NCBI GenBank assembly: GCA_905235285.1
Contig: CAJOLI010000007.1
Span: 1-41,713, forward strand
Origin: an uncultured Bacteroidaceae bacterium
GTDB taxonomy: Bacteria; Bacteroidota; Bacteroidia; Bacteroidales; Bacteroidaceae
DNA length: 41,713 nt
Direction of reading: 5' to 3'
Shown piece by piece: positions 17,572-25,407 of the stretch. Made by a program: the position numbers and the translations under genes. The first letter of the stretch is position 1; every line of letters begins with the position of its first letter. The notes below the pieces were generated by a model. That model ran no database searches. It had not been told where the DNA came from and was given only the letters and a program-made list of their open reading frames with translations.

Positions 17572-17604
17572 CCCACCCCCGCCTCCTCCAAAGGGAGGGG
17601 GCTG
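17572..17604. repeat. GC-rich palindromic dispersed repeat (copy a)
   Basis: CCCACCCCCGCCTCC, a short AAAG centre and GGGAGGGGG form a near palindrome directly after the stop of the putative metallopeptidase. It resembles the elements at 22315-22350 and 22787-22821, and may also act as a transcript end. Confidence 0.65.
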
Positions 17605-17677
17605 GTAGTTCTGAGAACAACAGACAAAATGCCATATTATTGCACAAACTACTTTATTAACCAAATAATTAACGCTT

Positions 17678-20140
17678 ATGAAAAAGTTTTTTACTCATTT
17701 GATGGCTCTCGTGGCTTGCTTAGGCATCAGCATGAACGCTAATGCGCAGTTCAGCGCAACGATTGAAGCCTATCCTATCGGATATGAAGATGGAATAAAA
17801 CAAGTTTCATTCTCTTTTGAAGAGATTGGTACACAGCTTGGCGTTCCCGCTACTGAAATCGCGCAGGCCATGAATGACTGGCTGACGAGCGAAGAAGAAC
17901 CTGTTGAAAACCTTTTCTTCCTGAAACTCGAGGATGGCACACTCTCAACTGATTACACTCAGGGAGGACTCGGCGGCTTCTGGATGACCAAGAATCCCGC
18001 TACTCCTGTCGGTTGGACTGCTGAAGTCGGCGATGATGCATGGTACAATATTACCAGCGTCAGCGATGAAGAGCTTATCCTCTCTATTGGTCAGCATCCG
18101 GATGCTTTCACTGTAGGTGAAGAGGTTAATGCTACATTTGTACTCCAGTACAACAGCAAACAGGCCACATTCGACATCACCTTGAAAATCATCGAGAAGC
18201 CCGACACCGACAAGGATCTCGCATCGCTCATCGTGCTTTGCGATGCGAATCAAGCACTACCCCAGTACCAAGGCGGTGCTACGAAGCAGACAATCAACAT
18301 CCAAGGCGTCGCTGCCACTATCGGTATTACTGAGGAAGAGCTTGCTGCAAACCTCGCAGACTACCTCTACACCGTAGACATGGAGCTCCGCGGCGAGGAC
18401 GAAGAAAACCAGCGACCCTACAAGACCAGCACACTGAGCAATAAGTCCACTGCCAACGGCATAGGCTTCTGGCTCGCTGCCGTATGGGACGATGAGAACG
18501 AAGCTTTCTCTAACGAGACCGTACGCTGCATCTGGGCCGATCATGCCGCCTTCCGTACTATGTACGCCCAGAACTTTGCCTACAATGCAGAAACGCATGA
18601 GTTGAGCTTCGAGACAGGCTTCGAGAACGCAAACCTCGATTTGGGAACACAATATAAGTTTGACCTCTACTTCGTAAATGGTGTAATGGCATTCCATATT
18701 AACACTACCATGACGATGACCGAGAGGCCTTATGTTGATCCCAACGAGCTTATAGAGGTAGGTTCTGAAACAGTGGAGGTTACATTTGATTATATTGAGG
18801 GCGCCTATGGCCTTGGTAATATTACTGTAGACCTTGACGCTATCCTCGCTTTGCTCGAATGTGAAGCTTCCGACATCAAGTCGTACGCCCTATCCGATGC
18901 AGATGGCAACATGTCTGACGACTACGATGTTGCCAACGATGGCTTCTGGTTCACGGCTGACGGCTATGTATGTAAGTGGGCGTCAGGTTACTTCTATGCC
19001 GGCCCAACAGAAGAAAATGGATGGGGCGAGTGGCTCGTTGGTCAGCATCCTGATAAGTCAGAGAATGCCTCTAACCCCGAGTATTCAACGAAGATATTCC
19101 TTGTTTACGGCAACAAGTATTATACTATCAACCTGAAGCTTACCATTCAGGCAGAAGAGCAAGGCGAAGTGGTTCCGCAAGATCAGTGGGAAAACGTAGC
19201 TACATGGAATGTTTCCACACAGACAGAGGTGCGCGGGGACCACGAAATTGAGAACGACCCGTCAATCGACATCGCAGCTTTAGAGGCTCTCATCGGCACA
19301 TCCTCGCCAAAGCTCTATACATTGGCTAACACCGATGACGGTGAAGTATTCACTAAAGAATACTCTTGCACACCGTATCCCGGTTTTTGGACAGATGACA
19401 ATGGCTATCGCACAGTTTATTTAGGTGGGGACCCCAAAGTTGGTTACAGCTATGGGTCTGATGGTACTTTCAATTTCTTTCAGATTCCGAATGGACATCA
19501 GGATGGTAATGTCTGGAAAGGCAAGTGCTTCCTCGTTAACGAGCAGAACGGTAAGTACGTCACCATCAACCTCACCGTCATCTTCGGCGAAGCTATCGAC
19601 TATGAGGATGTCGGTTCAGTTGACGTTATAATTCCTGTTGCCGACGAGGACATTGATGTAGACTTCAGCGCAGCCGTCGAAGGCATGGGCATCGGAGCTG
19701 CCGGTGACATCCTCGGCACTAATATGCGAGTACTCCTTGAGGATGGGCAGTGGAGCGATCTCATGGGCGCTAACGACGGTGCAGGTATTACGCTCAACGG
19801 CGGACTCGACGCTACCGCTGACGGCACACAGACCGTGGTATATATCTATCCCGTTCCCGGCAACGATGACAACACCGTTGTCTTCCAGGTGGAGAAAGGC
19901 GATATCGAGTTCCCTGCCGGACAACAGATTACGTCGAAACTCTCCTTCGAACGTGAGACAGAGGACGGCAGCGTACAACGCTTTATCGTCAACCTCACCA
20001 TCGTTGACAAGGAGACTTACGATGGCATCGCTACCGTCAAGACCGTAGATACTAAGAACGTCTTCGACCTCAGCGGCCGCCGCAGCGACATGTGCCGCAA
20101 GGGTGTCTATATCGTCAACGGTAAGAAGGTCGTGAAATAA
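17678..20140 (+). CDS. Exported repeat protein with about five DUF4859-like domains
   Basis: Function unknown. The signal peptide is about 1-23 (ending NANA-QF). About five consecutive units of 130-160 residues follow (roughly 25-170, 180-345, 350-500, 505-640 and 650-785). The best conserved elements, seen in most units, are an FxF/VxV strand, a helix with LxxxxxxL, a GGFWM/GFWFT/GFWTDDNGY turn, the IGQHPD/VGQHPD motif, and a closing strand pair such as KYYTINLKLTI. The tail NVFDLSGRR...GVYIVNGKKVVK resembles a T9SS sorting signal. Base composition is slightly less GC-rich than the neighbours. The DUF4859 name is from memory; a surface or adhesive role is only an inference. Confidence 0.72.
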   Translation: MKKFFTHLMALVACLGISMNANAQFSATIEAYPIGYEDGIKQVSFSFEEIGTQLGVPATEIAQAMNDWLTSEEEPVENLFFLKLEDGTLSTDYTQGGLGGFWMTKNPATPVGWTAEVGDDAWYNITSVSDEELILSIGQHPDAFTVGEEVNATFVLQYNSKQATFDITLKIIEKPDTDKDLASLIVLCDANQALPQYQGGATKQTINIQGVAATIGITEEELAANLADYLYTVDMELRGEDEENQRPYKTSTLSNKSTANGIGFWLAAVWDDENEAFSNETVRCIWADHAAFRTMYAQNFAYNAETHELSFETGFENANLDLGTQYKFDLYFVNGVMAFHINTTMTMTERPYVDPNELIEVGSETVEVTFDYIEGAYGLGNITVDLDAILALLECEASDIKSYALSDADGNMSDDYDVANDGFWFTADGYVCKWASGYFYAGPTEENGWGEWLVGQHPDKSENASNPEYSTKIFLVYGNKYYTINLKLTIQAEEQGEVVPQDQWENVATWNVSTQTEVRGDHEIENDPSIDIAALEALIGTSSPKLYTLANTDDGEVFTKEYSCTPYPGFWTDDNGYRTVYLGGDPKVGYSYGSDGTFNFFQIPNGHQDGNVWKGKCFLVNEQNGKYVTINLTVIFGEAIDYEDVGSVDVIIPVADEDIDVDFSAAVEGMGIGAAGDILGTNMRVLLEDGQWSDLMGANDGAGITLNGGLDATADGTQTVVYIYPVPGNDDNTVVFQVEKGDIEFPAGQQITSKLSFERETEDGSVQRFIVNLTIVDKETYDGIATVKTVDTKNVFDLSGRRSDMCRKGVYIVNGKKVVK

Positions 20141-20163
20141 ACATTTCAAACATAATCCGAAAG

Positions 20164-20197
20164 AAAAGGGATTGCCTGGCAGCAGGCAATCCTTTTT
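20164..20197 (+). terminator. Intrinsic terminator after the DUF4859-like gene
   Basis: GGATTGCCTG (20169-20178) pairs with CAGGCAATCC (20183-20192) around a 4-nt loop, followed by TTTTT. AAAAG upstream can extend the stem into the T tract. Confidence 0.9.
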
Positions 20198-20471
20198 GCC
20201 TTTATTCATTGGCTTTTCCACCTATAGCCTTTGGCATCTCCGTCTGCTCGCCGAGGACTGCCTGACAGACCAATAAGCCCTCAGCTCAGAGCTGATGTTT
20301 TGGCTTTGAGTATGCTAGTTGAGGTGCCATTGTAATCGAAAAGCTAAAGAAAGCGAAAAAAATACTGGATAATCTGTCCTAATGTGTAGTTTTATGCTTA
20401 CCTTTGCGCGCGATAAGTAATAAGTCACTATCTACTAACAGAATATAATTCAAACTTTTTCCTTAACATTA
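20198..20471. other. Intergenic region before korA
   Basis: No gene is seen. It carries a short TCAGCT/AGCTGA inverted repeat near 20281-20295, an A-rich stretch near 20340-20365 and the korA promoter box at 20399-20406. Confidence 0.6.
20399..20406 (+). promoter_or_regulatory. Putative -7 box of korA
   Basis: TACCTTTG is an exact TAnnTTTG match. It gives an AT-rich leader of about 60 nt before the korA ATG. No clear -33 TTTG is seen. Confidence 0.6.
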
Positions 20472-22313
20472 ATGTCAGAAAAGTTAGACATCAAAGAGCT
20501 GGAGCAGGTGGTAGTCCGCTTCTCCGGCGACAGCGGCGATGGCATGCAGCTCGCCGGCAACATCTTCTCCACGGTGTCGGCCACCGTGGGCAACAGTATC
20601 TCCACCTTCCCCGACTATCCCGCCGACATACGCGCCCCGCAGGGCTCGCTGACGGGCGTCTCGGGGTTCCAGGTGCACATCGGCGCCGGTCAGGTCTACA
20701 CGCCTGGCGACCTCTGCGACGTGCTCGTGGCCATGAACGCCGCCGCCTTCAAGACGCAGCTTCGCTACGCCAAGCCCGACGCCACCATCATCATAGACAC
20801 CGACGCCTTCGGGCCCAAGGACCTGCAGAAGGCTGAGTTCAAGACCGACGACTACATCGCCGAGATGAATGTCGACCCCGACCGCGTCATTGCCTGTCCC
20901 CTCACCACTATGGTCAAGGAGGCCCTTGCAGAAAGCGGAATGGACGTAAAATCCGTGCTCAAGTGCCGCAATATGTTTGCCCTCGGACTTGTCTGTTGGC
21001 TCTTCGACCGCAACCTCGACGTGGCCTTCAACTTCCTGCGCGAGAAGTTCGCCAAGAAGCCCGCCATAGCCGAGGCAAACATCAAGGTAATACAGGCAGG
21101 TTACGACTACGGCCACAACACGCACTCTTCAGCAGCCAACGTCTATCGCATAGAGACGAAGGACAAGAAGCCCGGCCGCTACATGGATATCACAGGCAAC
21201 AAGGCCACGGCCTACGGCTTCATCGCCGCTGCCGAGAAGGCCGGTCTGCAGCTCTACCTCGGCAGCTACCCCATCACTCCCGCCACTGACGTGCTGCACG
21301 AGCTGTCGAAGCACAAGAGCCTCGGCGTGAAGACCGTTCAGTGTGAGGATGAGATTTCGGGTGCCGCCTCGGCCGTAGGTGCCAGCTTCGCCGGCGCCCT
21401 GGCCGTGACCAGCACCTCCGGCCCTGGTATCTGCCTCAAGAGCGAGGCTATGAACCTGGCCGTCATCATGGAGCTGCCGCTCGTCGTACTCGACGTGCAA
21501 CGCGGCGGGCCCGCTACCGGCCTGCCAACGAAGTCCGAACAGACCGACCTGCTTCAGGTCCTCTTCGGGCGCAACGGCGAGAGCCCCATGCCCGTGCTGG
21601 CTGCCCTCTCGCCTACCGACTGCTTCTATGCCGCCTATGATGCCGCCAAGATAGCGCTGGAGCACATGACGCCCGTCGTACTCCTGACCGATGCTTTTAT
21701 CGCCAACGGCTCCGGTGCCTTCAAGCTGCCCGAGCTCGACAAAATGCCGGCTATCTGCCCGCCCTACGTACCTGAGGAGCTGCGCGGCAGCTGGACACCT
21801 TACATGCGTGCCGAGAACGGCACACGCTACTGGGCCGTGCCGGGTCGCGAAGGCTTCGAACATATCCTCGGCGGACTGGAGAAGGACAGCAAGACTGGTG
21901 CCATCTCTACGAACCCCGAGAACCACGACCTGATGACACGTCTGCGTGCCGAGAAGGTTGCCAACATCGAGGTGCCCGACCTCGAAGTGCTTGGCGACAA
22001 GGACGACGCCGACCTGCTCATCGTGGGCTTCGGCAGTACCTACGGACATCTGCACGCTGCCATGGATGAGCTGCGAGCCGCCGGCCACAAGGTAGCGCTG
22101 GCACAGTTCCGCTACATCAACCCGCTGCCCGCGAACACGGCTGAGGTGCTGACGAAGTACCCGAAGGTGGTCGTTGCCGAACAGAACATGGGACAGCTCG
22201 CGGCCTACCTCCGCATGAAGGTCGACAACTTCGTACCCGCACAGTTCAACCAAGTCAAGGGACAACCCTTCGTCGTGTCAGAACTCGTTGAAGCTTTCAA
22301 GGAACTACTATAA
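20472..22313 (+). CDS. korA: 2-oxoglutarate:ferredoxin oxidoreductase, fused gamma-alpha subunit
   Basis: With KorB it decarboxylates 2-oxoglutarate (or a related 2-oxoacid) to the acyl-CoA and reduces ferredoxin; in anaerobes it can also run reductively. The N-terminal 200 residues are the gamma (POR_gamma) domain with FSGDSGDGMQLAG (18-30). From about 235 the alpha pyrimidine-binding domain follows, with YPITPATDVLHEL, EDEISGAASAVGASFAG and TSTSGPGICLKSEA, and a transketolase C-like end (about 500-610). Length 613 is normal for the fused form. Substrate choice among 2-oxoacids cannot be settled by eye. korB lies downstream beyond an inserted repeat/pseudogene block. Confidence 0.9.
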   Translation: MSEKLDIKELEQVVVRFSGDSGDGMQLAGNIFSTVSATVGNSISTFPDYPADIRAPQGSLTGVSGFQVHIGAGQVYTPGDLCDVLVAMNAAAFKTQLRYAKPDATIIIDTDAFGPKDLQKAEFKTDDYIAEMNVDPDRVIACPLTTMVKEALAESGMDVKSVLKCRNMFALGLVCWLFDRNLDVAFNFLREKFAKKPAIAEANIKVIQAGYDYGHNTHSSAANVYRIETKDKKPGRYMDITGNKATAYGFIAAAEKAGLQLYLGSYPITPATDVLHELSKHKSLGVKTVQCEDEISGAASAVGASFAGALAVTSTSGPGICLKSEAMNLAVIMELPLVVLDVQRGGPATGLPTKSEQTDLLQVLFGRNGESPMPVLAALSPTDCFYAAYDAAKIALEHMTPVVLLTDAFIANGSGAFKLPELDKMPAICPPYVPEELRGSWTPYMRAENGTRYWAVPGREGFEHILGGLEKDSKTGAISTNPENHDLMTRLRAEKVANIEVPDLEVLGDKDDADLLIVGFGSTYGHLHAAMDELRAAGHKVALAQFRYINPLPANTAEVLTKYPKVVVAEQNMGQLAAYLRMKVDNFVPAQFNQVKGQPFVVSELVEAFKELL

Positions 22314-22314
22314 A

Positions 22315-22350
22315 GCCCACCTCTAACCCCTCCCCAAGGGAGGGGAACTC
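22315..22350 (+). repeat. GC-rich palindromic repeat, left copy (b)
   Basis: CCCCTCCC (22327-22334), a 3-nt loop and GGGAGGGG (22338-22345), preceded by GCCCACCTCTAA. The whole 36 nt recurs inverted, with only a few mismatches, at 22787-22821. It begins directly after the korA stop. Confidence 0.85.
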
Positions 22351-22366
22351 AAATCCTCTAAAAACT

Positions 22367-22739
22367 ATGAGGTATTACTACCATCAAGCTGATCCTGCCC
22401 TCTATACTGTTTGCAAAAAAGAATCGTTCAAATCCAACGGACGCAGAGCGTGTCCTATGGCAATAGCTGAAAGATAAACAACTTGGACATTTCAGGACGC
22501 AATATATCATAGGAGATTATATAGCAGATTTTGTATGTCTGAGAACGAGGCTAATCATCGAATTAGATGGAGGCTATCATCAATTGCCCGAACAGCTAAT
22601 GAGCGATGAATTGAGGACACGATGGCTGGAATCAAGAGGATTCAAGGTGGTGCGATTTAGTAATGAAGAGTTATTAGTCTCTCCTGAGAATGTAATGAAT
22701 AAGATTAAAGAATATCAAGCAATACAAGGTCATGAATAA
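22367..22739 (+). pseudogene. Broken DUF559 (Vsr-like endonuclease fold) gene
   Basis: The frame starts ATG (22367) with MRYYYHQADPALYT, then the homology shifts frame at about 22408-22415 and continues as FAKKNRSNPTDAERVLWQ. It hits an in-frame TAG at 22464-22466 and resumes as LKDKQLGHFRTQYIIGDYIADF, then IIELDGGYHQLPEQ, SDELRTRWLESRGFKVVRF and SNEELL to a TAA at 22737-22739. These are the hallmark segments of DUF559 nucleases, including the ELDG...H active-site region. With one frameshift and one stop it cannot make an intact protein. Its end overlaps the korB start by 8 nt, and it sits between inverted GC-rich palindromes. Composition is more AT-rich than korA and korB. Confidence 0.85.
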
Positions 22740-23814
22740 TATCATTTATAATCCCGCAGCTCCTCAGTTCGTAGCAAGCGGAAACGAATCCCCCTCCCTC
22801 GGGGAGGGGATAGAGGTGGGCCCCTCATCCTATAAGAAAGGTCAGCCACGGTGGTGCCCAGGATGCGGCGACCATTTCTTCTTGGCCAGCCTTCACAAGG
22901 CACTGGCCGAAATCGGCGTGGCACCCAATGACATCGCCGTCATCAGTGGCATCGGCTGCTCCAGCCGTCTGCCCCACTATATGGCCACCTACGGCATGAA
23001 CACAATCCACGGCCGAGCCGCAGCCATCGCTACCGGCGCCAAGGTTACGAACCCCAGACTGGACGTATGGCAGGTCAGCGGTGACGGCGACGGCCTGGCC
23101 ATCGGCGGCAACCACTTCATCCATGCCAACCGCAGGAATATCGACCTCAACATGATCCTGCTCAACAACCGCATCTACGGCCTCACCAAGGGACAGTACA
23201 GCCCCACCTCGCCGCGCGGCTTCGTCAGCAAATCGAGCCCCTACGGCACCGTCGAGGACCCCTTCCGCCCGGCAGAGCTCTGCTTCGGCGCACGCGGCCA
23301 CTTCTTCGCCAGGGCCGTAGCCACTGATGCACCTGGCACCATCGAGGTGCTGAAGGCCGCACATGCCCACAAGGGCGCCAGCGTGACGGAGATCCTGCAG
23401 AACTGCGTCATCTTCAACGACGGCACTCACGCCAGCGTCTATGACAAGACAGGCCGCGCTAAGAACGCCATCTACGTGCGCCACGGCGAGCGCCTCGTCT
23501 TCGGCGAGAACGGGGAGTACGGCCTCGTTCAGCAAGGCTTCGGTCTCAAGGTCGTGGAAATCGGCAAGGACGGCTACACGCTCGACGACATCCTCGTGCA
23601 TGACGCCCACTGCGAGGACAACACCCTACAGCTGAAGCTCGCCCTCATGGGCAACGGCGACGGCTTCCCCATCGCACTCGGTGTCATACGCGATGTGGCA
23701 GCTCCTACCTACGACGACGCCGTAGAGGCTCAGATTGCCGAGGTAAGCGCACAGAAGAAGTATCATAACTTCGCCGAACTGCTCGAGACTAACGACATCT
23801 GGGAAGTGAAGTGA
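22732..23814 (+). CDS. korB: 2-oxoglutarate:ferredoxin oxidoreductase, beta subunit
   Basis: Thiamine-diphosphate and iron-sulfur subunit partnering KorA. Conserved features include KKGQPRWCPGCGDHFFLASLH (cysteines C42 and C45 for the 4Fe-4S cluster), SGIGCSSRLPHY, YGMNTIHGRAAA, the ThDP/Mg motif SGDGDGLAIGGNH (about 116-128) and NNRIYGLTKGQYSPTS. Length 360 includes an unusual N-terminus. Residues 19-31 (ESPSLGEGIEVGP) are the translation of a GC-rich palindromic repeat, and residues 1-18 come from the end of the inserted pseudogene block. Normal homologues would begin close to YKKGQPRW. An in-frame GTG at 22816-22818 is an alternative start that would skip most of this extension. Confidence 0.9.
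   Translation: MNNIIYNPAAPQFVASGNESPSLGEGIEVGPSSYKKGQPRWCPGCGDHFFLASLHKALAEIGVAPNDIAVISGIGCSSRLPHYMATYGMNTIHGRAAAIATGAKVTNPRLDVWQVSGDGDGLAIGGNHFIHANRRNIDLNMILLNNRIYGLTKGQYSPTSPRGFVSKSSPYGTVEDPFRPAELCFGARGHFFARAVATDAPGTIEVLKAAHAHKGASVTEILQNCVIFNDGTHASVYDKTGRAKNAIYVRHGERLVFGENGEYGLVQQGFGLKVVEIGKDGYTLDDILVHDAHCEDNTLQLKLALMGNGDGFPIALGVIRDVAAPTYDDAVEAQIAEVSAQKKYHNFAELLETNDIWEVK
22787..22821 (-). repeat. GC-rich palindromic repeat, right copy (c), inside korB
   Basis: Arms at about 22791-22798 and 22802-22809, then GATAGAGGTGGGC. Its reverse complement matches the left copy (22315-22350) closely. It lies within the korB reading frame and is translated there if the ATG start is used. Confidence 0.85.
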
Positions 23815-23821
23815 TTTAAGA

Positions 23822-23923
23822 CCACAGATTACACGGATTGCACGGATTCATGTCCATCAGCCTTCATCAGGTAAGAAATCGATAGGACTTGGTATCTGTT
23901 TAATCCGCGTAATCTGTGGGGTA
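23822..23923. repeat. Inverted-repeat element between korB and the SpoU methyltransferase gene
   Basis: CCACAGATTACACGGATT near 23823 and AATCCGCGTAATCTGTGG near 23905-23922 are inverted copies with one mismatch over 18 bp, about 65 nt apart. The sequence type (CACAGATTACACGGATT) resembles dispersed repeats I recall from many Bacteroidetes intergenic regions. It fills almost the whole gap. Confidence 0.8.
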
Positions 23924-23932
23924 GAAATATAA

Positions 23933-24811
23933 ATGGACGTAATTACCAGTACGCAAAATCCTAAGATTAAGCGCCTGCTGGCGCTCCAGGAGAAATCGTC
24001 GGAGCGCCGCAGGAGCGGTCTCTTCGTGGTCGAAGGGCGGCGTGAGCTGGAGCATTGCACTGCTGCGGGCTATGAGGTGGAGAGCATATATTTAAGGATG
24101 ACTAATGACGGCTCTCAAATGACGACTGACAACTCTCGCTACGCTCGGAATGACGACTACACATCTTGCTTTACAGTCTCACCCCACGTCTACGAGCGCA
24201 TAGCCTATCGTGGCAGCACCGAAGGAGTTATCGCCGTTGTTCGTGCTAAGACTCTCACCCTTGAGAACCTTCTATCCTCTATCGGCAAGAGACAGAGAAC
24301 GGACTCCGCCCTCCCTGCTGAAAGTGATGTGTCGGGAACGGGTGCTGCTCTCTTCATCGTCCTCGAGTCGGTAGAGAAACCTGGCAACCTGGGCGCTGTG
24401 CTGCGCTCTGCTGACGCCGCCGGAGCTACAGCGGTCATCATCTGTGACCCGCTCACCGACCTCTACAACCCCAACCTCATCCGCGCCTCAGTCGGTGCAT
24501 GCTTCACTGTGCCCACGGTGGCTTGCACGTCAGACGAGTGCATAGCTTTCTTGAAGGCAAACGGCGTTCAGATCTTAACGGCTCAGTTGCAAGACTCCAG
24601 CCCCTATTATGCCACCGACATGACCGTCCCCACGGCTATCGTCATGGGCACCGAATCCACAGGCCTCACCGACCAATGGCGCCAGGCCGCCGACGCCCAT
24701 ATCCGCATCCCCATGTTGGGCCGGCTCGACTCGCTCAACGTCAGCGTATCGGCTGCCATACTCCTTTTCGAGGCCGTGCGACAGCGTCAAAACCAGCAAA
24801 GCGAGGTTTAA
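23933..24811 (+). CDS. SpoU/TrmH-family RNA 2'-O-methyltransferase with repeat-derived insert
   Basis: SAM-dependent ribose methyltransferase of the SPOUT class; rRNA or tRNA target unknown. The N-terminus (MDVITSTQNPKIKRLLAL) is the SpoU substrate-binding type. The catalytic domain shows VLESVEKPGNLGAVLRSADAAG (about 142-163), MGTESTGLTDQW and the knot segment IPMLGRLDSLNVSVSAAILLFEA near the C-terminus. Residues about 56-79 (MTNDGSQMTTDNSRYARNDD and beyond) interrupt the N-terminal domain and derive from a repeat rich in AATGACG heptamers. A second variable stretch lies at about 112-137. Its stop overlaps the queH start (TAATG). Confidence 0.88.
   Translation: MDVITSTQNPKIKRLLALQEKSSERRRSGLFVVEGRRELEHCTAAGYEVESIYLRMTNDGSQMTTDNSRYARNDDYTSCFTVSPHVYERIAYRGSTEGVIAVVRAKTLTLENLLSSIGKRQRTDSALPAESDVSGTGAALFIVLESVEKPGNLGAVLRSADAAGATAVIICDPLTDLYNPNLIRASVGACFTVPTVACTSDECIAFLKANGVQILTAQLQDSSPYYATDMTVPTAIVMGTESTGLTDQWRQAADAHIRIPMLGRLDSLNVSVSAAILLFEAVRQRQNQQSEV
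24104..24155 (+). repeat. AATGACG heptamer repeats inside the SpoU methyltransferase gene
   Basis: AATGACG occurs at 24104-24110, 24118-24124 (14 bp apart) and 24149-24155. The third is preceded by a CTCGCTACGCTCGG segment. The reverse complement of this heptamer (CGTCATT) forms the tandem tract before corA at 32791-32818. Confidence 0.7.
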
Positions 24812-25407
24812 TGGTCAGACAGAAGAGTGCCATAGACGTGCCCGACGGTTTGACGCGCGTGCTCTTGCATGCGTGCTGTGCTCCTTGTTCCAGCGCCATC
24901 GTAGAGTGGCTGCTGGCAAATGACATTCGCCCTACAATATATTACTATAACCCGAACATCTTCCCTCGCGAGGAATATGAGATTCGCAAAGCTGAGAGCA
25001 AGCGCCATGCCGAAAGCCTCGGCATAGAATGGATTGACGACGACTGGCGCCACGAGGAATGGTTGCAGGGCGTATGCGGTCTTGAAGACGAACCGGAACG
25101 CGGCCTACGCTGTGCCCGCTGCTTCGAGCTGCGCCTCACGGCAGCAGCCCAGCAGGCCGTAGAACTCGGCATAGGTTGGTTCTCGACGACGCTTGCCTCC
25201 TCTCGCTGGAAGCGTCTCGACCAAATAGAAAACGCCGGCTACGCAGCCGAAGCTGCTGTAACCGGTGCTCGATTCTGGGCTCAGAACTGGCGTAAGGGCG
25301 GCCTGCAAGAGCGCCGTAACCAGTTGCTGAAAGAATACGGTTTCTATAATCAATTGTATTGCGGTTGTGAGTTCAGCCTTCGTCAGTCGAAGACGCGGAA
25401 CTCATAG
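24811..25407 (+). CDS. queH: Epoxyqueuosine reductase QueH
   Basis: Last step of queuosine synthesis, reducing epoxyqueuosine in tRNA; QueH is the non-cobalamin alternative to QueG. The cysteine pattern is visible: HACCAPCSS (C22, C23, C26), RCARCFELR (C101, C104) and the C-terminal YCGCEFSLR. STTLASSRWKRLDQI and FWAQNWRKGGLQ are further family-type segments. The ATG at 24811 overlaps the stop of the methyltransferase (TAATG); the same frame is open far upstream, but that part is only a shadow. Length is 198. The 3' end overlaps the convergent deacetylase gene by 25 nt. It complements queA at 11266. Confidence 0.92.
   Translation: MVRQKSAIDVPDGLTRVLLHACCAPCSSAIVEWLLANDIRPTIYYYNPNIFPREEYEIRKAESKRHAESLGIEWIDDDWRHEEWLQGVCGLEDEPERGLRCARCFELRLTAAAQQAVELGIGWFSTTLASSRWKRLDQIENAGYAAEAAVTGARFWAQNWRKGGLQERRNQLLKEYGFYNQLYCGCEFSLRQSKTRNS

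Noticed and set aside
20198-20471. Riboswitch before korA
   Set aside because: Only a short 6-bp inverted repeat and an A-rich stretch are visible; no known aptamer pattern was recognised.
21129-22265. 378-codon minus-strand frame opposite korA
   Set aside because: Antisense codon-bias shadow; korA is clearly coding and the antisense product shows no family signature.
24499-24810. Upstream extension of the queH frame inside the methyltransferase gene
   Set aside because: It overlaps a well-supported gene in another frame; QueH homology starts after the ATG at 24811, which overlaps the preceding stop as in a coupled operon.
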